Assembly (NCBI GenBank): GCA_900758885.1
Contig: CAAETD010000043.1
Coordinates: 1 to 25,972 of the forward strand
DNA from: an uncultured Collinsella sp.
GTDB taxonomy: Bacteria; Actinomycetota; Coriobacteriia; Coriobacteriales; Coriobacteriaceae
Reading direction: 5' to 3'
Length of the DNA: 25,972 nucleotides
Translations under genes and position numbers: made by a program
The notes under the pieces: model-generated
What the model was told of the DNA's origin: nothing
Databases searched by the model: none
What the model saw: the letters and a program-made list of their open reading frames with translations, nothing else
Shown here: piece after piece, positions 1 to 7,387 of the stretch
Position numbering within the stretch: position 1 is the stretch's first letter
Layout of the letters: every line of letters starts with the position of its first letter

Positions 1-63
1 AGGGGGAGCGCGGGGGTTTCTTCTGTTCCGACGGCGATGCGCCGGGTTGCAAGGACGATGCGA

Positions 64-1050
64 CTACAGCGCGAAGTCGCCGCCGACGAGCGTGGAGACG
101 GGCTCCTCGTGGTAAACGGCGGAGATGGCCTGAGCGAACTCCTCGGCGACCGAGATGGTCTTGATCTTGCCGCCGACCTCGACGGGAATGGCGTCGGTGA
201 CGAGGCACTCGACGATCGGGGCGTCGTTCAGACGCTCGATGGCCGGACCGGAGAAGATGCCGTGGGTGGCGCAGACGTAGATGTCGCCAGCGCCCATAGC
301 CTTGAGCTCCTTGACGTTGGCGCACAGGGTGCCAGCGGTGTCGATCATGTCGTCGTTGATGATGCAGGTCTTGCCCTTGATGTCACCGATGATGCCCATG
401 ACCTCGGCGGCGTTGTGGCGCGGACGGCCCTTGTGGGCGATGGCCAGGTCGCAGCCGAGCATGTCGGACAGCTTCTTGGCGGCCTTGGCGCGGCCCACGT
501 CGGGGGAGACGACAACCAGGTTGTCGGTGTCGAAGTGCATGTCGTTGTAGTACTGGCCAAACAGCGGCAGTGCGGACAGGTGGTTAACCGGGATATCGAA
601 GAAGCCCTGGATCTGGCCCTGGTGCAGGTCGAGGGTGATGATGCGGTTGACGCCGGCGCGCTCGAGCAGGTTGGCGACGAGGCGGGCGGTGATGGGCTCG
701 CGCGGGCCGGCCTTGCGGTCCTGGCGGGCATAGCCGTAGTGGGTGATAACGGCGGTGATGGAGCGGGCGGATGCGCGCTTGGCAGCGTCGGTGGCGATGA
801 GCAGCTCCATGAGCATGTCGTTGACGTTGCCGCCGGCCACGGACTGAATCAGGAAGACGTCGGCGCCGCGGACGGTCTCGTCGTAGCGGGCGTAAATCTC
901 ACCGTTGGCGAACTGCTTTAGCGTAAGGCCCGAAAGCTCGACCCCAAGGTACTCAGCAATCTTCTGAGCGAGGGGACGGTTGGAGGAACCGGAATACACG
1001 CGGATGGACTTGCGCATATTCTCCGACTTCTCGGGATCATTAATCGGCAT
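64..1050 (-). CDS. prs: Ribose-phosphate pyrophosphokinase (PRPP synthetase)
   Basis: Cytosolic enzyme that makes PRPP from ribose 5-phosphate and ATP, feeding purine, pyrimidine, NAD, His and Trp synthesis. The 328-residue product has the family's usual length plus a short N-terminal extension. Visible motifs are the catalytic flexible-loop segment HYGYARQDRK (about residues 104-113), DLHQGQIQGFF (141-151), the KGRPRHNAAEVMG segment (208-219) and the PRPP-binding loop NDDMIDTAGT (232-241, normally VDDMIDTAGT). The ATG at 1050 is preceded on the minus strand by AAGGAGAAGG at good spacing; the later Met (residue 12) would give a product closer to the common N-terminus but lacks such a site. 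It lies downstream of glmU in the same orientation, the usual glmU-prs pairing, but a strong terminator sits between them, so it probably also has its own promoter. Identity is secure. Confidence 0.97.
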   Translation of the reverse strand: MPINDPEKSENMRKSIRVYSGSSNRPLAQKIAEYLGVELSGLTLKQFANGEIYARYDETVRGADVFLIQSVAGGNVNDMLMELLIATDAAKRASARSITAVITHYGYARQDRKAGPREPITARLVANLLERAGVNRIITLDLHQGQIQGFFDIPVNHLSALPLFGQYYNDMHFDTDNLVVVSPDVGRAKAAKKLSDMLGCDLAIAHKGRPRHNAAEVMGIIGDIKGKTCIINDDMIDTAGTLCANVKELKAMGAGDIYVCATHGIFSGPAIERLNDAPIVECLVTDAIPVEVGGKIKTISVAEEFAQAISAVYHEEPVSTLVGGDFAL

Positions 1051-1094
1051 TACCCTTCTCCTTTATATCGAATGCCATATAGATGCCTTTTTGC

Positions 1095-1100
1095 ATTGTA
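1095..1100 (-). promoter_or_regulatory. Possible -10 box for prs
   Basis: On the minus strand this reads TACAAT, about 45 bases upstream of the prs start and downstream of the glmU terminator, so it could give prs its own promoter. No convincing -35 box was found at 16-18 bases. Similar TACAAT boxes precede coaX and folP in this window. Weak evidence. Confidence 0.3.
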
Positions 1101-1191
1101 ACCGCGCGACGGGGTTTATCGAGTCCTGATAACGTCTTTACCGTCAACGGACACGAACCGACCACTCATCCGGTTGCGCAGGTCACGATAG

Positions 1192-1223
1192 AAAAAGGAG
1201 CCGCCCCCCACGGGAACAGCTCC
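1192..1223 (-). terminator. Rho-independent terminator after glmU
   Basis: Read on the minus strand, GGAGCTGTTCCC (1223-1212) pairs along all 12 positions (G-U allowed) with GGGGGCGGCTCC (1208-1197) across a 3-base loop, followed directly by five T (1196-1192). It starts about 20 bases after the glmU stop codon, so it should end or attenuate the glmU transcript ahead of prs. Confidence 0.9.
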
Positions 1224-1242
1224 TTAGATGCTTGGTAAAACG

Positions 1243-2655
1243 TTATGCCTCGTCGTCCTCGTGCAGACGGCGGCGGTAATCGGCGGCCCAGCCCTCAATG
1301 TTTACCTGACGGGCACGACCCAGGCCAAGTGCGTCGGCCGGGACCGGCTCGGTGATGACGGAGCCGGCGGCCACGAGCGCGCCGTCGCCGATCTGGGCGG
1401 GCGCGACCATCATGGTGTCGGAACCGATGAAGGCGTCCTTGCCGATGACGGTCTTGTGCTTGTGCACGCCGTCGTAGTTGCAGGTGATGGAGCCTGCGCC
1501 CACGTTGACGCCGGAGCCCATGGTGGTGTCGCCGATGTAGGACAGGTGCGGCACCTTGGAGCCCTCGCCGATCGTGGACTTCTTGATCTCCACGTGCGTG
1601 CCGGCCTTGGATCCGTCGAGCATGTGGGTACCCGGGCGCAGGTAGGCGCGCGGGCCGCAGTCGACGCCGTTCTCGATGACGGCCTCGATGGCGATGGTCT
1701 CATCGATGGTGCAGCCGCTGCCGACGGTGGTGTCGGTGAGGCGGCTGTTGGGGCCGAGCTGGCACTCCTCGCCCACGGTGACGTGGCCGATTAGGTGCGT
1801 CTGCGGCCACACGACGGTGTCGCGGCCGATAACGGCGTCGGGGCCGATCCAGGCCTGCGTGGGATCGATGAACGTGACGCCCTCGGCCATCCAGTGCTCG
1901 TTGGTGCGGTCGCGCGCAATGGCGGTGAGCTGCGCGAGCTGGATGCGGCTGTTGACGCCCAAGCCGTCGCGGTAGTCGTCGCAGTGGAAGATGGAGACTG
2001 CCTGGCCGTGGCCTTTGAGGATCTCGAGCATGTCGGGCAGATAGTACTCGGACTGCGCGTTGTCGTTGCCGATCTCATCAATGTGGGCGGCGAGCTGCGC
2101 GCCGTCAAAGGCGTAGCAGCCGGCGTTGCACTCCAGCAGCGTGGCGGCCTGCTCGGGCGTGCAGTCCTTCTGCTCGATGATGCGCTCGATCTGGCCGTCG
2201 GCACCCAGCTTGATACGTCCGTAGCCGAAGGGGTCGGGCGGGGTCATGGTCATGACGGTGCAGGCGAGCTCGCCGGTGGCGACGGTTTGCGCGAACTTGG
2301 CGACGGTGTCGGCGGTGATGAGCGGCAGGTCGCCGTTGAGCACCACGACGGGGCCCTCGGTGATGCCGCAGGCCTCGAGCGCGACCTTCACGGCGTGGCC
2401 GGTGCCCAGGCGCTCGGTCTGCTCGACGCACTCGACCTTGGTAGCGCTGTTGGCATAGGCACCGTCGATGAGGGCGCGCATCTCGTCGGCGTGGCTGCCG
2501 ATGACGACCACGACGCGGCTGCAGCCGGCCTTGATGGTGGCGTCGACGATCCACTGGACCATGGGCTTGCCCAGGATCTTGTGCGAAACCTTGCAGTGGT
2601 TCGACTTCATGCGGGTGCCCTCGCCGGCAGCGAGGATAATTGCGGTTGCGTCCAT
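1243..2655 (-). CDS. glmU: Bifunctional UDP-GlcNAc pyrophosphorylase / glucosamine-1-phosphate N-acetyltransferase
   Basis: Makes UDP-GlcNAc for peptidoglycan and glycans: the C-terminal domain acetylates glucosamine 1-phosphate with acetyl-CoA and the N-terminal domain adds UMP from UTP. The 470-residue product matches the usual length. The N-terminal nucleotidyltransferase shows LAAGEGTRMKS (8-18), QTERLGTGHAV (79-89) and NGDLPL (107-112). From about residue 255 it has hexapeptide repeats of a left-handed beta-helix, with the catalytic-His segment VPHLSYIGD (His370) and the CNYDG turn (392-396). The reading frame stays open further upstream, but the Met at 2655 begins the conserved MDATAIILAAGEG and has AGGAG upstream, so the shorter form is chosen. 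It is divergent from ecfT across about 190 bases. Confidence 0.97.
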   Translation of the reverse strand: MDATAIILAAGEGTRMKSNHCKVSHKILGKPMVQWIVDATIKAGCSRVVVVIGSHADEMRALIDGAYANSATKVECVEQTERLGTGHAVKVALEACGITEGPVVVLNGDLPLITADTVAKFAQTVATGELACTVMTMTPPDPFGYGRIKLGADGQIERIIEQKDCTPEQAATLLECNAGCYAFDGAQLAAHIDEIGNDNAQSEYYLPDMLEILKGHGQAVSIFHCDDYRDGLGVNSRIQLAQLTAIARDRTNEHWMAEGVTFIDPTQAWIGPDAVIGRDTVVWPQTHLIGHVTVGEECQLGPNSRLTDTTVGSGCTIDETIAIEAVIENGVDCGPRAYLRPGTHMLDGSKAGTHVEIKKSTIGEGSKVPHLSYIGDTTMGSGVNVGAGSITCNYDGVHKHKTVIGKDAFIGSDTMMVAPAQIGDGALVAAGSVITEPVPADALGLGRARQVNIEGWAADYRRRLHEDDEA

Positions 2656-2687
2656 GTGATCTCCTGTTACGTTATAGAGACGTGTGT

Positions 2688-2715
2688 TTGGAAACGATAC
2701 ACGGCGCAATATGAT
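2688..2715 (+). promoter_or_regulatory. Candidate ecfT promoter overlapping a divergent glmU -10 box
   Basis: TTGGAA (2688-2693), a 16-base gap and TATGAT (2710-2715) form a reasonable housekeeping promoter toward ecfT. On the opposite strand the same spot reads TATCAT (2716-2711), a possible -10 toward glmU. A start of transcription near 2721 would lie downstream of the ATG at 2684, which argues against that long ecfT start. Pattern-based only. Confidence 0.4.
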
Positions 2716-2848
2716 ACCGCAGGCATATGTTGAGCGCGTAGCGATTGGTTTGCGGCGGTTGGGGCTTGCGCCGCCGTCGTGGCGTTTGCGCTGCTTGCGT
2801 GCGGCGTTGGCGGTGCTGCGGAGCTGTCGTTTGAGCGAGGGGACGGGG

Positions 2849-3742
2849 GTGCCCGTGGACAACATACAAGAGGAGTTTGGCGGCGAGCCCGTCGCGGCGT
2901 TCTCGATGTCGCATCCGGCTGTGCCGGCACTCTATATAGTGCTGACGCTGGGGCTCGCCATGTTCTCGATGCAGCCGGTGCTGATTGCGCTGTCGCTTGC
3001 GGGCGGGCTGGCGTATGGATTTGTGACGCGTGGGGCTGCCCGCACGCTGGGCGCACTTCGCTGGCAGCTGCCGGTGATTTTGATTATCGCGCTGGTCAAT
3101 CCACTGTTTAGCGCTTCGGGTTCGACGGAGCTGTTCCGTATTGGCATGCGCGCGGTGTATCTGGAAAGCATGGTATACGGCTTGTGCATGGGCGGGCTGT
3201 TTGTGGCGAGCGTGCTGTGGTTTGAGGCCGCGGCGTCGATGCTCGAATACGACAAGGTACTCGCACTGTTAGGCAACGCCGCGCCGGTGATTGCGCTCAT
3301 GATCTCGATGTGCATGAGGCTTATCCCGCAGTTTTTGCGCCGCGGCCGCACGGTGCTGGCGGTGCAGGACGCGATTGATGTACCGGGGCGTGCGCCGGCC
3401 GACCCCGTGCGCTCGCGCCTGCGGGCGTCGAGCGTGTTGATGGGCTGGGGCATGGAAGATTCGCTGGAGCGCGCGGACGCGATGCGCTCGCGCGGGTGGG
3501 GTGCCGCGACACGTCGTACGACGTATGCGCGGTATCGACTGGGGCGCAGCGACGTTGCCGCGCTGGTCGGGCTCGCGCTGTTTGGTGCTGCCGCGGTGGC
3601 CGTGGCGGCGACCGCGACGACGCAGTATTCGTTTTATCCGCAGCTCTCGGTGCCGGCGCCGTGGCTGGGCTATGTCGTGTACGCTGCCTGGATGATGCTG
3701 CCTTGCGCGTTGCACGCGATTGATGAGAAGAGGTTTGGCTGA
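2849..3742 (+). CDS. ecfT: Energy-coupling factor transporter transmembrane protein EcfT (CbiQ family)
   Basis: Membrane scaffold of an ECF-type vitamin or metal importer, linking the two ATPases to a substrate-binding S component. The product has several hydrophobic segments (for example IVLTLGLAMFSMQPVLIALS and VILIIALVNPLF) and a cytoplasmic region with the EcfT coupling motif ADAMRSRGWG, which contacts the ATPase. The frame is open from an ATG at 2684, but that segment is Arg-rich, has no ribosome-binding site and would start before the likely transcription start. A GTG at 2849 has AGGGG six bases upstream and gives 297 residues, near the usual 250-270. The stop overlaps the start of the ATPase gene by one base, so translation is coupled. 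No S component is adjacent; substrate cannot be told from the sequence. Confidence 0.88.
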   Translation: MPVDNIQEEFGGEPVAAFSMSHPAVPALYIVLTLGLAMFSMQPVLIALSLAGGLAYGFVTRGAARTLGALRWQLPVILIIALVNPLFSASGSTELFRIGMRAVYLESMVYGLCMGGLFVASVLWFEAAASMLEYDKVLALLGNAAPVIALMISMCMRLIPQFLRRGRTVLAVQDAIDVPGRAPADPVRSRLRASSVLMGWGMEDSLERADAMRSRGWGAATRRTTYARYRLGRSDVAALVGLALFGAAAVAVAATATTQYSFYPQLSVPAPWLGYVVYAAWMMLPCALHAIDEKRFG

Positions 3743-5385
3743 TGGCTCGGTTGGATAGGAGCTCGGCGGCGGGTGTGGCATATGGCTCGGCCGCGCCGGC
3801 GATTGAGGCGCAGGGCCTTAGTTTTGCCTATCCCGGGGCCGAGGCACCGGTGCTCGAGGGGCTTGATTGGCGTGTTTTCCAAGGTGCGTTTGCACTGCTT
3901 GTTGGCGGTACCGGTTCGGGCAAGTCGACGCTGCTGTCGCTGCTCAAGCCCGAGATCGCTCCAGCGGGCGAGCGCACTGGCGAACTGAGCGTGCTGGGCG
4001 AGAGCGTTGCCGACATGGACGTACGGGCATCGGCGGAGCGCGTGGGCTATGTGTTCCAGGATCCCGAGAACCAGATCGTGTGCGAAACCGTGTGGCACGA
4101 GATGGCGTTTGGCCTGGAAAACTTGGGGCTAGCACGTGATGAGATGCGCCGTCGCGTAGCTGAGACCAGCTATTTCTTTGGGCTGGAAGATTGGCTTCAC
4201 CGCGATACTGACACGCTTTCGGGTGGTCGCAAACAGTTGCTGTCGTTGGCGGCCGTTCTGGCGTTGCGCCCGCGCGTGCTGCTGCTCGACGAGCCCACGT
4301 CTCAGCTTGATCCGGTTGCGGAGAAGAATTTCCTGCACGCGCTGTTTCGTGTGAATCGCGAGCTGGGCTGCACGGTTGTTGTGGCGACGCATCAGCCGCG
4401 GCCGATGCTCGAGTATGCGACGTGTACGTACCGGATTGAGGGCGGTCGCGTGCGCGAGGTGGCGGATATGTCTTCTTTGGGACGCCGAGAATCGCTGTTT
4501 TCCGATGACATGTTGGGGTGGGGTGCCATCCGATGTGCAAAAAACGGAGTATTCAGCAGGCGTGAGGACAATTTGGGTTCTCTGGAGCCGCCCGGGGACG
4601 TATCGAGCGCGAAAAAAAGTTCGGAATTGGACAAATCGTCCGAATTTGTGGCGCAAACGTCGCTCGAGAACGGCTCGGAAGCCTTCTCGCGCACGGATGG
4701 AAGCAGAATACTCCAAAAAATGCACGGCGGGTCGGCTACCACCCTGTCGGAAGGCTGGTTTCGCTACGATCGAGCGTCCGGCTGGGTGTTGCGTGGGCTC
4801 GATGCGTCGTTTTCGGCTGGTGCGGTGCATGCGGTTGTTGGCGGTAACGGCTGCGGCAAGTCGACGATGCTCTCGGTGCTGGCGAAGACCGCCAAGCTGC
4901 AGCGCGGCCGCATGGTGCGCGGAGCGGCCTCGGCGGCGCTGCTGCCTCAGAATCCCAAAGCATTGTTGGTTGCCGAGACGGTTCGCGATGAGCTGATGGA
5001 ATGGGCCTCGACCTGCGGATATGACGAGAACTTGGCGCGGGAGCGTGCGGCGAGCTTGGGGTTGTCGGGTCTGGATGGACGCCATCCGTACGATCTTTCG
5101 GGCGGGCAGCGTCAACTGCTTGCATTGGCAAAACTGCTGCTAATCGGCCCCGAACTGCTATTGCTCGATGAGCCCACCAAGGGTCTAGACCTGTTCAGCC
5201 GCCGCATCATCGCCCGCGCCCTGCGTGACCATGCGAAGGCTGGCGGCACCGTCATTATGGCCACGCACGATCTGGATTTTGCCGAGCAGGTTGCCGATGA
5301 CATTGCCATGATGTTTGACGGTGAGATTGCCTGCATGGAGCCCCCGGCCGATTTCTTTGCCGACAACGTGTTCTATAGGGCGTAG
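3742..5385 (+). CDS. Energy-coupling factor ATPase, two ABC domains in one chain (EcfA-EcfA fusion)
   Basis: ATP-hydrolysing part of the ECF importer, peripheral to the membrane. Domain 1 has Walker A GGTGSGKST (55-63), Q-loop VFQDPENQ (104-111), signature LSGGRKQ (159-165), Walker B VLLLDEP (179-185) and switch His217. Domain 2 has Walker A GGNGCGKST (367-375), signature LSGGQRQ (452-458), Walker B LLLLDEP (472-478) and His509. Both sites look complete. Most ECF systems use two separate proteins (EcfA and EcfA'); a double-domain chain is known, for example in YkoD-type systems. Its ATG overlaps the ecfT stop. The linker (about 245-336) is Ser/Glu/Lys-rich, unlike ABC sequence, and coincides with an AT-rich inverted-repeat-bounded insert described separately. 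The 547-residue length is about 60 longer than two bare ABC domains need. Confidence 0.93.
   Translation: MARLDRSSAAGVAYGSAAPAIEAQGLSFAYPGAEAPVLEGLDWRVFQGAFALLVGGTGSGKSTLLSLLKPEIAPAGERTGELSVLGESVADMDVRASAERVGYVFQDPENQIVCETVWHEMAFGLENLGLARDEMRRRVAETSYFFGLEDWLHRDTDTLSGGRKQLLSLAAVLALRPRVLLLDEPTSQLDPVAEKNFLHALFRVNRELGCTVVVATHQPRPMLEYATCTYRIEGGRVREVADMSSLGRRESLFSDDMLGWGAIRCAKNGVFSRREDNLGSLEPPGDVSSAKKSSELDKSSEFVAQTSLENGSEAFSRTDGSRILQKMHGGSATTLSEGWFRYDRASGWVLRGLDASFSAGAVHAVVGGNGCGKSTMLSVLAKTAKLQRGRMVRGAASAALLPQNPKALLVAETVRDELMEWASTCGYDENLARERAASLGLSGLDGRHPYDLSGGQRQLLALAKLLLIGPELLLLDEPTKGLDLFSRRIIARALRDHAKAGGTVIMATHDLDFAEQVADDIAMMFDGEIACMEPPADFFADNVFYRA
4535..4725. repeat. Inverted-repeat-bounded 191-bp segment inside the ATPase linker (possible palindromic mobile repeat)
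   Basis: The ends are inverted repeats. The left end (4535-4557) reads GTGCA, an A-run, then GGAGTATTC and GC. The reverse complement of the right end (4703-4725) reads GTGCA, six T, GGAGTATTC and GC. The inside is AT-rich for this locus and holds a further small inverted repeat (AATTGGAC, then GTCCGAATT, around 4625-4650). It is translated in frame as ATPase residues about 265-328. This layout resembles small non-autonomous palindromic elements that can insert into coding linkers; no transposase or clear target duplication is seen. Only one copy is present in the window. Confidence 0.55.
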
Positions 5386-5393
5386 ACGGCCTC

Positions 5394-5420
5394 GTGACGG
5401 CAGGCACGGGCTTGCCGTTT
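5394..5420 (+). terminator. Possible weak terminator after the ECF ATPase gene
   Basis: ACGGCA and TGCCGT form a 6-bp stem around a 10-base loop just after the ATPase stop, followed only by TTT. A second GC-rich stem (two GGCGCC blocks near 5429-5454) follows. Termination is plausible because no coding gene follows for 360 bases, but the T-tract is poor. Confidence 0.35.
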
Positions 5421-5667
5421 GGGCACCGGGCGCCGCTGAGGGGCGCCATGGGCCCAATACGGCTATCGACAACGGATAGACGGAGGTAAACCCTAGGGGT
5501 ATAAGCGCGTCAAAACGCGTCCTATGCGAGCCATGAGTGGTCGTTCTCCTCGCGCGAACGGGACGTGGTGTTATGGCGCCGAAGAATGAAATAGACCGTT
5601 TTACCTGCCAAAATAATCTGTTTGTACAACTAAGGTTGAGTGAAATTGATCGTTTGGCTCATAGAAT
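5421..5667. other. Gene-poor region between ECF genes and amidohydrolase
   Basis: No convincing plus-strand gene is present. On the minus strand GGAAAGGAGG (5680-5671) is followed 8 bases later by an ATG (about 5662) that opens only a 10-codon frame ending in TAG. The same frame then stays open for about 35 further codons. It could be a decayed divergent gene, a leader peptide or chance. A GCGCGT/ACGCGT pair near 5504-5520 could form a small hairpin. GC content is lower than in the flanking genes. Confidence 0.4.
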
Positions 5668-5742
5668 AAACCTCCTTTCCGACCGTAGTCTTTCCAGCGA
5701 AATCCGTTTTGGACTGAGAAGCGGATCGCAGGAAAGGAGTTT
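5668..5742 (+). promoter_or_regulatory. Leader able to hide the amidohydrolase ribosome-binding site
   Basis: AAACCTCCTTTCC (5668-5680) is complementary, with one bulged base, to GGAAAGGAGTTT (5731-5742), which contains the ribosome-binding site of the gene at 5746. Between them ATCCG and CGGAT (with flanking GCG and CGC) form a nested hairpin at 5697-5728. If transcribed together, the outer stem would block translation initiation. The alternative is that the left half is simply the Shine-Dalgarno site of a lost divergent gene, since two facing sites are complementary by nature. Confidence 0.4.
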
Positions 5743-5745
5743 GCG

Positions 5746-7386
5746 ATGCAAGCGGATACCGTACTTAAGGGGAAGGTGTTCACGTCCAATCGCGCAGAGT
5801 TTACGGCTCAGGCAGTAGCGATTAAGGATGGCGTCTTCGTCTATGTGGGTGACGAGGCGGGGGTGAGCGAGTACGTCGGTCCCGACACCAAGGTGATCGA
5901 GGCGGGCGACGGCATGTTCATGCCGGGCTTCTGCGATGCTCATATGCACTTCTCGTCTGGTGCTGGCCAGTTTGCCTACGAGATCGACATTTTGGGTCTC
6001 GAGACCGTGGACGAGTACGTGGATACCATCCGCAAATATGTGGAAGAGCATCCCGGACGCGAGTTCTATAAGGGCATGGGTTGGGACAACGCCGTGTTCG
6101 AGAACGAGGGCAAGATTCAGGCCAAGGAGCTGCTGGACGCAGTGTGCCCGGACGTGCCGATGCTTATCGGTTCCTACGACGGCCACTCCTATTGGGTCAA
6201 CAGCAAGTGCCTCGAGAAGGCCGGCATCGGTCGCGGCTTTGTGAGCCAGGAGGCTGGAACCATCGTTTTGGATCCCGAGACGCAGGAGCCTACGGGTCTT
6301 GTGCGCGATTGGGCCATGAACGATGTCTTCAAGGCGATTCGTTCCTATACGGTCGAAGAGTTCAAGAGCGCCATTCTTACGTTGCAGGAGGACTTGCTTG
6401 CGGTCGGTATTACCAATATTTACGAGCCGATTCTTCGCGATGAGGTCAATGCTCAAATTGCTCTCGAGGAGCTCGACATCGAGGGTAAGCTCAAGCTCAA
6501 GGTAACCTCCGGCTTCTATTGCAAGCCCGAGCACGAGGGCCTCGACAAGATCGATCGCTGCGCCGAGGTTCGCGATTCCTATCGCGGCGAGCACTATCAG
6601 TGCAACAACATCAAGTTCGTGCTCGATGGTGTCATCGAATCTGGTACGGCTTACCTGCTGGATGACTACACCGACAAGCCTGGTTTCCGCGGCGTTCCCA
6701 ACTGCGAGCCCGACGATTACAACGCCATGGTTCGCTATGCCAAGGAAAAGGGCTTCCAGGTGCATGTGCACGCTATCGGCGACGCGGCCATCTCCATGGC
6801 GCTCGACGGTTTTGAGTATGCCCAGGCAACCGATCCGAAAGATGACTGGCGCCCGACCATTACGCACCTGCAGGTCATGCGCGACGAGGACATCGATCGT
6901 TTTGCCGCGCTCAAGGGTATCGCTTGCGCCAATCCCACATGGCACTTCAAGGACCCCGTGTGCTATGAGTCCCTGGAGCACGCTCAGCTTGGTGAGCGTG
7001 CCGAGTCCGAGTATCCGCTCAAGAAGTTCTGGGACCGCGGCATGGTCGTCACTTCGGCGACCGACTTCCCCGTGTCAAACCCCGATCCCATGGAGGGCTT
7101 GGAGGTCGGCGTGACTCGCTGCGCGCCCGGCGACGCTTCGGAAGAGACCGTGCTCGACCCGAACCAGCGTGTATCCGTCGAGGACATGATCTGCGCCGGC
7201 ACCATCAATGGTGCGTATCAGAACTTCCTCGAGAAGCGCATCGGTTCCATCGAAGTGGGCAAGGAAGCCGACTTCGTGCTCATGGACCGCGACATCACGT
7301 CCATCGATCCCCACACCATCCACGAGGCCAAGTGCCTCATGACCGTCATCGACGGCAAGACCATGTACGAGAAGGAAGGCGAGTAA
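5746..7386 (+). CDS. Amidohydrolase family protein (YtcJ-like metal-dependent hydrolase)
   Basis: Probable cytosolic metal-dependent hydrolase of amide or related C-N bonds; the substrate is unknown. The 546-residue product has the composite fold of the family: a short N-terminal beta segment (VAIKDGVFVYVG), then a TIM barrel with the metal-binding pair in GFCDAHMHFS (His66, His68). Later come VHVHAIGDAA (His340, His342, Asp346), THLQ (His374) and the metal or proton-shuttle Asp440 in SATDFPVSNPDP. The C-terminus closes with the typical GSIEVGKEADFVLMDRD segment. HAIGD and the D-x-PV motif place it in the YtcJ/COG1574 group rather than with ureases or dihydroorotases. The start has GGAAAGGAG six bases upstream, within a leader that may hide it. 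The MATE gene starts one base after its stop, so the two are almost certainly co-translated, suggesting the exporter moves a substrate or product. Confidence 0.88.
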   Translation: MQADTVLKGKVFTSNRAEFTAQAVAIKDGVFVYVGDEAGVSEYVGPDTKVIEAGDGMFMPGFCDAHMHFSSGAGQFAYEIDILGLETVDEYVDTIRKYVEEHPGREFYKGMGWDNAVFENEGKIQAKELLDAVCPDVPMLIGSYDGHSYWVNSKCLEKAGIGRGFVSQEAGTIVLDPETQEPTGLVRDWAMNDVFKAIRSYTVEEFKSAILTLQEDLLAVGITNIYEPILRDEVNAQIALEELDIEGKLKLKVTSGFYCKPEHEGLDKIDRCAEVRDSYRGEHYQCNNIKFVLDGVIESGTAYLLDDYTDKPGFRGVPNCEPDDYNAMVRYAKEKGFQVHVHAIGDAAISMALDGFEYAQATDPKDDWRPTITHLQVMRDEDIDRFAALKGIACANPTWHFKDPVCYESLEHAQLGERAESEYPLKKFWDRGMVVTSATDFPVSNPDPMEGLEVGVTRCAPGDASEETVLDPNQRVSVEDMICAGTINGAYQNFLEKRIGSIEVGKEADFVLMDRDITSIDPHTIHEAKCLMTVIDGKTMYEKEGE

Positions 7387-7387
7387 T

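Noticed and set aside
5421..5745. A known riboswitch (cobalamin, TPP, guanidine)
   Set aside because: None of the conserved cores I know could be recognised; only the simple anti-Shine-Dalgarno pairing is supported.
5537..5818. 93-codon plus-strand open frame overlapping the amidohydrolase start
   Set aside because: No ribosome-binding site, no motif, and it overlaps the well-supported start at 5746 in another frame.
5659..6981. 440-codon open frame on the minus strand across the amidohydrolase
   Set aside because: The amidohydrolase motifs on the plus strand are complete, and the antisense frame has no motif.
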